DNA from: Planoprotostelium fungivorum
Taxonomy: Eukaryota > Evosea > Variosea > Cavosteliida > Cavosteliaceae
Length of the DNA stretch: 64,000 bases
Direction: 5' to 3'
Assembly: GCA_003024175.1 (NCBI GenBank)
Contig: MDYQ01000083.1
Location: 1 to 64,000, forward strand
In this document: positions 21,034-31,547 of the stretch, piece after piece
How positions within the stretch are numbered: position 1 is the stretch's first letter
Layout of the letters: the number at the start of each line of letters is the position of its first letter
Made by a program: the position numbers and the translations under genes
Notes under the pieces: generated by a model
The model's database searches: none
The model's input: the letters and a program-made list of their open reading frames with translations, nothing else
Told to the model about the DNA's origin: nothing

Positions 21034-22929
21034 ATGCACGATCTCTTCACCATATCAGAGAGACAATGCGACTCACCGAAGAATGATGGCGACGGCGCAG
21101 ATCCCGCTTACGAAGCCACAGTGCAAACTGAACACAATGACGCCTCTACTGTGACGGTCGAACTCGTAGAGGATCTCCCTTCGACACAGTCTATCATCAC
21201 CATTACCTCTCCGCCTTCCGAAGCCTCATCAACATCCTCTATCGATTCAGGCCCAGCGTCCGCGAACATTTTCACGGTCGACGTGCCGCAGTCTCAGACG
21301 GCCTTCAGTTTTCCGTCACTGCCCCCTACTCTTCCCAGGGCTATTTCGGCAAGTAGCATCGCCACTATGGCTCTAGAAAGTACCCAAGATGCTAATGCTA
21401 CACCGTCTCGTGTCAATTCATCAGCAGCGAATTCCCTCCCTCCCACCACTCCGATGAAGAACCACAACTTGACTCCAATTACATCTCCAACACGGAATCC
21501 CGGTCCCATTCGACAGAAGAGGCTTACTTTGACTGGGGCAGGTGAGTCAGGCTTAGGCAAGACCACCTTTATGGGTAGTCTTCTTGTTGATGGGCAAGGA
21601 AAGACCTGTCCTGCAGACGGAGAGACGAAAGAACTCAAGAGACGTGTGTTTGGTGAGGAAGATACGTGAGATGACTTTTTCACGCGAACAACAGAAGCAA
21701 AGATGGACCCTGATTGTGGAGCTGGAACGTGGACGATCGAGACCTTGGACAACCGCGGTTACACGGGAGATGTTTATCAGTGAGGAACACATCTCAACCA
21801 TCATCTCATCTTCTATAGAATGTCGACCGTCGAATACAACATCATCGAAGAATACGGAAACTCCTCCAAAGGAGCCGACCTCTGTTTCTACTTCATCGCC
21901 CCTCAACGCATCAAAGAGATCGACTTTTACTTCATCAAGAGACTCTCTCGTCTCATCACTGTTGTCGTATTGGTGGGCAAGAGTGACTGCATGAACCAGA
22001 AAGAGAGAAGAGAATTCGAGCAGTTGGTGAGACGCTCACGGGATAGAGAACAGGACTCATCATGTGTAGGTGGAGCAGAAGCTTTGTGACGAACGCATCG
22101 ACGTCTTCACCACCGAAGTGGACGGAGGGAAGATGAAGAGTGTCTTCTTTGCCGTGGGCGCCGAGACATCTGATAATGGACAGCCCACCGGGAGAAAATA
22201 CGACTGGGGCACCGCTGAACCAGAGGAACATAGTGATGTGAGACCCACATTGCAATCTGGGGTTGAATGGTGATAGGTTGGAATCTTACGTACCGCGATA
22301 TTGAAGGACCGTTACAAATGGATGAAAGAGAGAAAAACGAATTTCAGAAAGAAGATCAACAGTCAATTCAAGTTGATTCGAGCCGCTCAACAGTTTCACC
22401 GAAAACATCACAGTGTCATAACCAAGCTGTCCTGGGTGAGATTTCATCCGACAATGCCACATCATCTGCGACATTGGTGACTGAACCCCTTCAGTTTCTT
22501 CTCTTCCTCGTCGTCGCGTGTATCGCCGCCTTCACCACTCATAAGTGGATGGTCTACGCTTGGGAGTCACACAAGGAAGCACTGCATATGGACGAGATGC
22601 AAAACATCCGCATACGGTCTGCCGTCATGCAGGACGACATGAGAAGAAGACAAGCCGAGATGGAGAGAGAGTTCGATCTGAAGAAGCAACTGTTGGGCGA
22701 AAAAGCTTGCGACTCAGCCACGGTAGAGATCACTCGATTGGAAGGTCTCCTGAGTCAAGAGAAGGCGTCGAGAGGGCAAGTGATGAAGGATTACGTCAAG
22801 TCCAGGGACGCTCACGATGCACTGATGAGAGACTATGAGAGCATGTTTGTGACCAACTTGGTGGCCATTGGGATCGGATTGTTCGCCTTTGTAGTGTGGA
22901 GCCTGTGGAAGAAGAGGAACAACGAATAA
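21034..22929 (+). CDS. Septin with C-terminal transmembrane segments and coiled coil
   Basis: A septin GTPase, of the family that forms filaments at membranes. After about 160 disordered residues the G domain starts RLTLTGAGESGLGKTTFMGS (P-loop). Splicing then gives IETLDNRGYTGDVYQ at the switch-II position, RIKEIDFYFIKRLSRLITVV, LVGKSDCM (G4, usually AKAD) and the septin unique element (GRKYDWGTAEPEEHSDVGIL), the decisive mark. The usual DTPGFGD is changed to LDNRGYTGD, so GTP hydrolysis may be lost. Unlike animal and fungal septins the C-terminus has a membrane segment (FLLFLVVACIAAFTTHKWMV), a charged coiled coil, and a second membrane segment (FVTNLVAIGIGLFAFVVWSL) ending KKRNNE. Five introns of 39-60 nt. 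Confidence 0.87.
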
Positions 22930-23743
22930 ACCTTATATGATGTATTCTGGAAGGATATGCGAGAGGACGGAGCGCTCGTCATCGTGTGGCTGAGTGGAGG
23001 CTGTACATCCAGCGAAGATTAACCTATTAATGAGTGATCATCACAGGCGTCTTCGTCACCATTCCTATTCACCACACTCAAGTCTTATATAGCCAATGAC
23101 AAAGGGGACATCACCTCTGCAAGAAAGATTGAGATACAGTAGCTCAGCCTCAACCTCTTTGTTACATGTCCTCCAATCATGAGACAGTCTGTCGTGTGAC
23201 ACATTCATCGGAAAAAAGGATGTTACCAGCGAAGGAAAAAAGGGAAAATGATGACATGCGGAAACGCCCAGTGATCAATATTCGGAGGTCAACATCCTCC
23301 GCTGCCAGTCTGGCCACCTCGTTTGTACAATTCCGGTGCTTCACCATGGTAACCGGCACCTAAAATAGATCAGAGGACCATTGACCTTCACAGGTGGGTC
23401 AATCGGACTTGCAAAATTCCGGTGGTGGGTCGTGGAAGTTGGACTTGAGCTTGTACTGGGACTACGGCTCGGACTGGTCTGGTTCGAAACCAAAGAATAA
23501 GAATAACGCGGACCGCTGATCTGCAGTACAGTTCATTTTATAGATTCTGATCAGAGTATGCGTTTATGCACTGGAAGAAGATAGCATGATTCACACTCCT
23601 GAAGATCGAGTGATCAGTTCGGGTCGAAAGGGGCTCGTGGGCTGTGTCCTCTCTGTAATGACCATCACCTCGGCGCTGTATTACAAGATAAAAAATTCTA
23701 ATCAGACGCAATTCATTCGCGCCAGCCTTTGCATCACATCCTT
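22930..23743. other. Intergenic stretch between convergent genes, no gene seen
   Basis: Between the septin end and the MRD1 stop. Short frames only. Near 23310-23440 there are two imperfect copies of a segment with a caattccggtg / aaattccggtggtg core, and near 23480 a tRNA B-box-like GGTTCGAAACC without a matching A box or cloverleaf. I make no RNA call. Confidence 0.45.
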
Positions 23744-26700
23744 TTATTTGAGATGCTCGGTGGTCCTCTTTCGAATAGCCTCGACATCATCGTTATCCTC
23801 CTGCGCGTACTCCATCACCAGATGTCTTCCGTACAAGTGAGTCTGGGCCAGGGCTTCCTTTGCATTCTCCGCCTCTTTCTTCGTGGTGAACTCCACGAAA
23901 GCGAAACCTCTCGTCTTGTTGCTCATCTGCTTGGGCAGTCTCACGCTCTTCACTTGGCCGAACGGTTTGAACAGCTCGGTCAGATCCTTCTTCTTCACTT
24001 CGAAGGCAACGTTCTTGATGATCAGCTTGGTCGATGACGTGAAGGCCTCTCCTCTCTTTCTCTTGTTGTCCTCCTTTCCCCCCCTTCCTTCTCTCTCGGA
24101 GAACTGCAGCTGGATGACGTGACCGTCCAAATAGCTACCCTGCAACGTGTCACACGCCATTCGATCGTAAGGACTCACCTGCAACTTTCTCATCGCGATG
24201 AGAGCCGCCTCGGGCGTCGTCATCTCTACGAAACCGAAACCCATGGACAGCTGCACTCCCTTCTTCATGTCCTTCTTCTTTGCCACCGTTGCACTTCGAA
24301 CCTACTCCACGTCACTCTCCCCTCCTCTCCTCTCTCTCACCTGTCCCACGGACTCGAACGACTTCCTCAGCACTTCGTCCGTCGTCGTAAAGTTTAAGTT
24401 CTTCACGAAGATGGTCGTGCCCTTCAACGGGGCCTCCTCTGCCTCCAACGTCTTCTCGACCAACCTCTTCGTCTCTTCCTTCTCGTTGGCCTCCTTGTTC
24501 TCCTCCACCTGCGTTTCCTCTTTCACTCTTACGATGGGCTCGGCCGGGCGATCGAAGATATTGACGGGTGCCCATTCCAGGTAGATGGGTACAGATTTGA
24601 AGAGTTTGTAGGCGAGACTGCGGAAGGCCTTCTTTGCATCGTTCACGTTGACGAATTCGACGATGGCGATGGTTCTCACGGGGGGTAGGATGACCTGACG
24701 TGGTCGGTGTGGGGGAGATCGAATGGACTCACCCTCGTCATGATACCAAAGGGGCCGAACAAGTGGTGGAGGTCTTGTATTTCTGTCTCGTGAGGTATGT
24801 TCTTCACGATCATCGCTGTCTCACTGCGAGCAATCTACGATCATCAGACCATGCTGACAGCCACTGTAGTGTCTTCACCTTCTTGTCTCCTTGGTTACCC
24901 AGCTGTTCGAGGTCGACGCCTTCGTCTACGAGTGCCTTCTTTGTGTCATTGATGATCTGCGTCTCTGCCAATGCCAATCGAACGGCCAAGTTGTCGTTTG
25001 ATTCACGATCGAGCACTTGTGATTTCGTCACTCCAAATTTCGTTGCGATGGCCTGTGCGATGGCATCACTCTGTTCTCTCTTCAGTAAGATGCAGAAGGA
25101 GAAACTTCTCACGTTCATGAAGAGAGAGTTCCAATTGTGAGAGCTACCGGCGGTCTCCTTCCTCTCCTTCTCCTTCTTCTTCTTGAAGCTGCTCTCTTCT
25201 TCCTTGTCTTCGGCCTCGTATTTCATCTTGGCGGGTAAGAGGTGGACGAGTCTACCCTGCACGATGGTGCCGTCTAATGTTGTGATGGCTCTCATCGCGC
25301 TGGTTGCACTCTCGAATTTAACGAAACCGATTCCGATGGTGGCGTTCGTCTTCTTATCGGTCGGCATGTGAACTTCAGTGATGGTGCCGAACCTGATGAT
25401 GTATTCAATGGTGGATCGCACGGCATCGTCTCACTTTTCGAGGAGAGTCTTTAGATCCTCTGGTTGGGTCATGAAGGAGAGGTTTCGAATGAATATCCTG
25501 CATGGATCTTCCACCTTGTTTCGTCATTCATTTTGATTGAATCATTTGGTGCGTTCTATCACGTGATGAAACTCACGTCTTCTCTTCTCACGAAGGGTTT
25601 CTTCTTCTCTTCTTTCACTTCCGTCTTCACTTGGACCTTCTCTCCCTTCTTCTCCTTGTCTCCTCTCTTCTCCTTGTCTCCTTTCTTCTCCTTGTCTCCC
25701 TTCTCCTTCTTGACTCCCTCTCCTCCTTCTGTCTTTCTCTTCTTCGAGGCTGGCTCTACTTCTTCCTACATTCCTCCGTCACGACACTTTCACCTCTCCC
25801 TCTCACCTCATCATGAGCTTCTCCTTCATCATCACTGTCCCCTCCTGTCATCTTTGACCTAAGATAATCCATGTCGGACATTGTCTCATCGTTCGCCGCC
25901 TTCTCCGTGTCGTCTCCCTTCGGTTCTGCTTCTCTCATCTCTTCGTACTCATCGTCTGATCCTTCTTTCTCTGTCGTTCCTTTCTTGTCTCCTGTGGAAA
26001 AATGAATCTCTCGATGTGGATGTAGGGTGTCATCTGTGATGCGTGTGGATGGATGATTAGAGGGAGTGGATGTGAGTATGTTGCTCACCGTTCTGTATGT
26101 CTACGTCCATTCCTGTGTCCGCCCATTTCTTCTGTGCCTTCTTCTTCTGGCTCACCTTCATGAACAATTCCTTCTCTTCGTCTTCCTTCTTCTTCTCATC
26201 GATTTCCTGCAAGAACTTCTTCTTCTTCTGTGTGGTCTTTAGCTCATCGAGGTGACGAGTCTTATTTTCACCTCTTCTTTACTCAACCCTGTCGTGTCAT
26301 CCTTCTTGCTCTCTTCTTTTCGCTGAGTCTTCTTATTTCCTCCCTGCGTCTGCTGTATCTTTTCGAATTTTGAACTTCCTTCACTGTATCGACTCCATGG
26401 TCTGCTGAGTGTGTCATCTCCGACCTACATTAGATGTGTCAGAACGTCCATAGTCATTTCGATGAGCTCTTGTGACGTATCGATGATCCTCACAGCTCTG
26501 GCGGGCTCGACTATGATTTTGGATGTATCTAAGAAAGTGTTGTTGAAATATTTGATGGCTTGTTCGACTGCCTCTGGAGAAGTATAACCGATGAATCCCA
26601 TCTGTCTCGATTTCCCATCCCTTGATTTGTCAATGTGATGTGATGATCGTGATCTGATCGGTATCTCACTTGGTCTTTAAGATTTTCACATCCGTCACCT

Positions 26701-26828
26701 CTCCTCTGGCAGCGAAGTGGTTCCTCAATCGCTGTTCAGTGACATGCTTGGGGAGTTGTTTTATACATATACGAGTCGCCCTGTATTTATCAGTAAGTAT
26801 ACCGATAGAGAATGTGATGTCCTCACAT
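23744..26828 (-). CDS. MRD1: Five-RRM pre-rRNA processing factor MRD1/RBM19
   Basis: Nucleolar RNA-binding protein of the SSU processome, needed to release U3 and form the 18S central pseudoknot. Five RRMs are visible: RRM1 ATRICIKQLPKHVTEQ; RRM2 CRIFIRNLSFMTQPEDLKTL with GIGFVKFESATSAMRA; RRM3 AMIVKNIPHETEIQDLHHLF with IAIVEFVNVNDAKKAFRSL; RRM4 GTTIFVKNLNFTTTDEVLRK with GFGFVEMTTPEAALIAM; RRM5 TKLIIKNVAFEVKKKDLTEL with GFAFVEFTTKKEAENAKEA. Between RRM2 and RRM3 is the MRD1 helical block (SHNWNSLFMN, VRLALAETQIINDTKKA). Five RRMs match yeast Mrd1 rather than the six of animal RBM19. Acidic and Lys-rich linkers lie at about 25600-26400. The start codon seems to be split by an intron (see findings). 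Confidence 0.9.
25625..25735 (-). repeat. Lys/Glu/Gly coding repeat in MRD1 linker
   Basis: The coding strand repeats units of about 18 nt encoding GDKEKK/GDKEKR-type peptides four times, seen on the plus strand as tctccttgtctcctttct variants. It lies in the charged linker between RRM1 and RRM2 and is probably disordered. Confidence 0.7.
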
Positions 26829-27013
26829 GTTTGATGGATCAGGCAAGATGAGGAGCCTTTCTCAGAATTTGAAAGCATTGTAGATGCTGCTCTCGGAATA
26901 AAATCGGAAAGGATTCTGTTCGAAATTTACGAATCGAGCCACATGAGGTCCTCACACAATAAACTTGTTCCCCACTGCAGTGATATCACTTCTAACACCA
27001 AAGGATACATACA

Positions 27014-27258
27014 CTAGTGTCTCTGTATAGAAGTCATGACGCAAGAAATTACGACACGGCCCTTGGTGCGGCTGACAGGTAGAACGCTCAGTGAACGGCT
27101 GATTGTCAGCAGAGGGAGCACTGAGGAGGTGTGTACGACGTACCAGAGCCAGCAGACAGAGCTTGGATATAGAGAAAGGCCCAACCAGCCATTAGAGTCA
27201 CTTTTGGTATTTTGATAGGTGACACTCGACGATCTGATTTGCTGTGATTCTGCAGCAT
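27014..27258 (-). CDS. Small predicted membrane protein, unknown
   Basis: A possible small gene with one 23-25 nt intron. From ATG 27258 it reads MLQNHSKSDRRVSPIKIPKV then a hydrophobic stretch (TLMAGWAFLYIQALSAGS), and after the intron LPLLTISRSLSVLPVSRTKG to a TAG at 27014. About 73 residues, a basic N-terminus and one membrane span. I know no family. The open frame also continues without splicing in another register, so the model is weak; it may be untranslated. Confidence 0.3.
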
Positions 27259-27508
27259 ATTCTCCATTCATCACGCATCTATCCACCCAACCGTGAAGAC
27301 ACAAGAGAGGAGAGGATTAGTGGATAGAAGAGAGATAGAGGAACAGAATGGTTCCTAGACTTTGAAGAGGGAGGAGTGGAGATCCCAAATAAAAAATGGA
27401 AATCCCAGGAAGAGAGAAAGGGAACACCCGAGTTCTTCATTTAAAGCTAGCACGGCCAGTTCTTCACTTTCCGCAGCACACAAAGCGAACAACCGACCCA
27501 TCTATAGA

Positions 27509-28714
27509 ATGCCTTCTGACGGAGCTGAAACCTCACCGATCACAGTCGAATCACAAGCTCTGAACAGAGTCCTGGCCTACTCAGCCGTGAAAGGAGCCAT
27601 CGATAACGCAAAGACGTACTATTCTGCAGCCAAGGACTACTCTCCTGTTGTCAAATCTTTCTCTGATTCCATCGAAGTCAGATTGGGAGAGACAGCTCGC
27701 ATCGTAGCCCCCACCGTCCAAAAGGTATTTTCACATCTCCCTTCTTCTTCCTTTCACATCTCGTACATCTTTATGATCGATCGTTGGTGTATCGTTCTGA
27801 GATGCGTAAGTGAAAATATTGACAAAAAAGCATAGGTACAACCTCTTCTGAACACCGCCGACTCTTTCGCCGTCCGTCAATTAGACAACGCCGAGAAGTT
27901 CGCAGAGACTCTGTCCACCTCCTCCAAGGCCGTTCATGATCGCGTCTCTGACGTGGCAACACGCTCCGTTCAGACACTAGAGAACACCGTCATCCCCAGC
28001 CTGGACTCTTACCTTCAAAAGTCTCCCCTCTCTCTTCCCATCAATCTCGCCCTCCAATACTCCGAGCAGGTGTGATTCGGCTCAGGTCGGTGACGATGAT
28101 TAAATTCGATGACAGGTCGTCGATCGTGTTCTGCCCGAAGAGAAGACGGAAACCTCGCAGAGAAAGGAGGGACCCCTCTACAGAGCGGGTCACCTCACCT
28201 CCAGAGTCGGCAGCGGCCTCCAGACCAAATACTCGGACATCAGAAGAGACGCCCCCCATTACGCTCACGATCTCCTCCGATCGGCACGCGGTCACATCGA
28301 GACCGGCCTCGCCACGACAAACACACTCATCTCCGACCCTTCTAAAGTCTCCGCCGCAGTCAGCCATCAGACCAAGCATGCACTCGATCAACTCGTCGGG
28401 GCCCTCCACATCTTGTCCGCTCACATTCCAGAAGAATACAAGAACCGAACGATCAGCGTTCTGAAGGAGCTGAGAGACAGAGAAGAAGTTGCCAACTTGC
28501 AAAAGACTTTGAGAAGCAACGCAGAGAGACTGCAGCACGCTTCGGAGCAACTGTCGTCTTACATCAAGAGCAACGAGAGACTGCCATCGCAGCTGTCCAA
28601 AGGTGAGAGATGGAAGATGAAGGTGGAGATGATGACACGATCGCAGTGACGGACGCACTGACTTCCGTATTGGAGAGCCTTCTGTCCCACACAGAAAAAT
28701 CCACGACACAATAA
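27509..28714 (+). CDS. Perilipin family lipid-droplet protein
   Basis: Perilipins coat lipid droplets and control access of lipases; the family is known in animals, fungi and Dictyostelium. The N-terminal PAT-type region reads LNRVLAYSAVKGAIDNAKTY, YSPVVKSFSDSIEVRLGETA and IVAPTVQKVQPLLNTADSFA, followed by 11-mer-like amphipathic helices (QTLENTVIPSLDSYLQKSPL) and a C-terminal four-helix-like region (HALDQLVGALHILSAHIPEE, TLRSNAERLQHASEQLSSYI). Three introns: after PTVQK, after YSEQ and after QLSK. The ATG at 27509 follows in-frame upstream codons, so a longer start cannot be excluded. No membrane span, as expected. Function by homology. Confidence 0.75.
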
Positions 28715-28738
28715 ACGATATTTATCCGAAGAGCGTAT

Positions 28739-30406
28739 TCAATCGAGCCTCCATCTGATGTCCGTCGCATCATGATGGATCACGTTCACATAGACGTTCG
28801 AGGTAAGATTCGATCGGAAAATTGAGAAATTAACTCTCTGTATCGATTCTGCGTCTGAAAGAGGAGGCTGTGCTCCCCTCTCAAAGGAGAAGAAAGAGCG
28901 TGTTCCTTGTTGGGTAGAGGCATTGAAGCCTGTAACAAGAATCAATGACGCGAATGGGACGAAACTTCTCACGTCTCTCTTCATCTCGTTCTGTTTGTTC
29001 GTGTTGAGCTGGTGCTTGTATTGTGAGGCGGGGAGACGAAACACTCGCAGAATGTTCTCTTCCAAGTTCTCTTCTCTTGCATTGATCCACATCCATTGTT
29101 CCCAACCTCGATGTCTCATCTGCATCTCTCGAAGCTTCCACCTATCATCGTCACCTCATCATCATCGATCATCATCATCGATCGTCATCATTATCGATCA
29201 TCCATCATCGTCATCACGATCAAGAACGAGAGAAGGAAGACGGCTCACTCTTCGTTCGCCTTGTACCACGTGACGAAGCTACGGAGGTCTTCGAAAGTGC
29301 GTGGACTGTTGATAAACTGTATGGCCCTCTCGTACGTGTCTCTCACGGGAAACTCCACGTACATCGTTCCGCTCTGTCTGTAGATCTACCCTACGTCAGG
29401 CGAGAAACTGAATCGACTCACGGCTGTCAGCTCTTCCAATAGTCCGTCTCTGAATCTCTGTTCGCATCGAATGTGAGTGTACTGAGTCAGGTCGTTCGGT
29501 GACAAGTGTAGGATGACTCCTCTGAAGAGGTCTCCTTCGCCTGGTGAACGCGTCGGTGTGGAGATGGGAAGATGAGATGATCGTCACACCTTTCGATGGA
29601 GGAGTGATTTGTTTGTTCGACAGCAGTCGAACCATACGATCTATGTCACCTCTTCCTCCCCTCAGCGTGAATTGATTGTCTATCTCTCTAACCTCTTTCA
29701 ACCTGCAGATGGTTGGATGTGAGATGGTGATGACGGACCCTCACATCTCTTCGATTCCTTTCATATGGATTGTCGAATCCACATAGTGTCTGATTTGGGC
29801 GAGTGCTGTTTTAGACATCTTCGCTTGCATGCACTGAGATGGTCACCGATGGATGTCTCACGCACAAACCTCAGCTTCGAACGCTTCCTTGTTCCACTCG
29901 TTCGCGATGGCTCTAGACATTTCGCCCACGAACAGAGGTACTCTATCTCTTTCAAAGATGTCCTGTCAATGTCAACATCATTCATGCTCATCGCACCCAA
30001 CCTTGATCTTCAGACGTATATGACCATAATATCTGTCCCACTGAAATGGTTTGGAAGGCTCTACATAGCTGAAATGTGCGCCATCTTCCTTCATTCCTGG
30101 GGGCAGATCGGCGGCGATCTCCACGCCTTTATAACAGAGTGATATATCTGCGTTCACAATCTAAATACTTTTCAGTTCAAGTCTTAACAGGAACAAGCTT
30201 CGAATGATGCAGCATTGACACACCTCAGCATTTAAAGAAGGAGCTATATTCCGTGCAATCAATAGATTGTGATATTTTGCTGGACCATGCAGAGCCAAAA
30301 TCTTTTTCTTTGTATCTGAGGAAGGTACTGCAGATTGACTTGCCAAGCGTCGACTCTGAAATCGATGTATCAGTTTCAAACGTGTCCCTGCTCTTGCAAA
30401 TGACAT
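28739..30406 (-). CDS. Conserved-looking unknown protein with mitochondrial presequence
   Basis: I do not recognise the family. Exon 1 starts MSFARAGTRLKLIHRFQSRR, an Arg/Ser-rich amphipathic leader with no acids, typical of mitochondrial import signals. Later exons give KGVEIAADLPPGMKEDGAHF, EMSRAIANEWNKEAFEAE, KTALAQIRHYVDSTIHMKGI, DNQFTLRGGRGDIDRMVRLL, LFRGVILHLSPNDLTQYTHI, YVEFPVRDTYERAIQFINSP, HRGWEQWMWINAREENLEEN and a tail with GAQPPLSDAESIQRVNFSIF. The exons join cleanly over eight or more introns and the protein looks folded and conserved, which suggests a mitoribosomal protein or assembly factor. That role is a guess. One intron (29140-29222) is a pure GATCATC-type low-complexity tract. 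Confidence 0.65.
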
Positions 30407-30466
30407 CTTGTGTGTGATGATTGTGATGATGCGATGTGATGTGACCCGATTTGTTAATCAAAATCG

Positions 30467-31476
30467 ATGCAAGTGACAGCAGCATTCAAGTGGTTCCTTC
30501 GAGTCGACCAATGGTCACCCGACGCTCAGGAATGGGACCAGTGTTTGCACAAGATCGGTCCTCACGAAGCACAGAGGATCTCAAAGTAGAGGTAGAACAG
30601 TGCTCACTCTCTGAACGACATTGTAGATTTAGAAGGCCGACACCAGATCACAGCTATCTGGTTGGCAGAGAGAACAAAGATGCAAAGAGCTCCACCATCG
30701 GCAGGCTTTGTATCGAATCCTTCATCAGCCTTTTGAACATTCCCTCTGCAAAACTAAAACGATCGAGATCGGGAAGACCTTACATCGTGAGTGTCTTCAC
30801 GTGTAAAAGATGTCTGAAATGCAAGGAGGAAGGACACGAATACGCACAATTCAACGTATCACACGATGGAAACTACGTTGTATTTGTCGCTGCGTGTGAT
30901 GCTGGTCCATTGGGTTGCGATGTGATGAATTGCAGACCACCCCATTGTCAGAGCGATCGAGACATTGCCCTCTTCATCGAAGACATGAAGGACAATCTAT
31001 CGAGGGAAGAACATAAGATCATCCGCTCGATGCCAGGTGAGAACGACTGTGAGACGTACCAGCTGACATGCATGTTGATGTGAGCTCTCAATCTGATCTA
31101 TTCTTCTGTGTGTGGACGTTAAAAGAAGGTAAAACCGAACGAAAGTGAAGAGGGGTGATGAACACAGCATACATCAAAGCACTCGGCGTAGGATTAGAAC
31201 TCGAACTGAGCAGAATATCTTTCGTTTTGGATGAGACATACACACGAAGAGAGCACGTAGGACACCCAAAGGTAAAGTCGATGATGAGACCATTTGTGGC
31301 TGATGGAAGATGAGATGTGTGTCGATGGGAAGGCGGATGAGGAGTGGAAGTTTGAAATCGAATGGTTGGATGAATCAACGATCGTCTCTGTGTGTCAGAA
31401 GAAGCCATTTCATGAGAGACTGAAATACAAGGAAATGACAATCAAAGGAGGAGAAATAAAGAACAAAGGCAATTGA
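30467..31476 (+). CDS. AASDHPPT: 4'-phosphopantetheinyl transferase (AASDHPPT-like)
   Basis: Transfers 4'-phosphopantetheine from CoA to a serine of acyl-, peptidyl- or aminoadipate-carrier domains. Start MQVTAAFKWFLRVDQWSPDA matches the human enzyme's N-terminal WAF/W pattern; then SSTIGRLCIESFISLL, SRSGRPYI, FNVSHDGNYVVFVA (substrate-binding NxSH), LGCDVM (first metal Asp), SREEHKIIRS and WTLKEAYIKALGVGL (second metal Glu in the WTLKE motif). The last exon reads VDGKADEEWKFEIEWLD. Introns are very short; the one after RSMPA is only 26 nt by the frame that restores HVDVSSQSDLFFCVWT. All catalytic motifs are intact. Its client may be mitochondrial ACP, fatty acid synthase or polyketide synthases. 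Confidence 0.88.
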
Positions 31477-31547
31477 ATGTCTAAGACATGAAAAGACAAG
31501 ACAAAGAGAGGAAGAGACAAAGAGATGAAGAAGAGTATGAGAATGTA

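Noticed and set aside
23470-23495. GGTTCGAAACC, resembling a tRNA B box / T arm
   Set aside because: The T stem would have only three pairs, no A box lies at the right distance, and no acceptor or anticodon stems can be drawn. Chance match.
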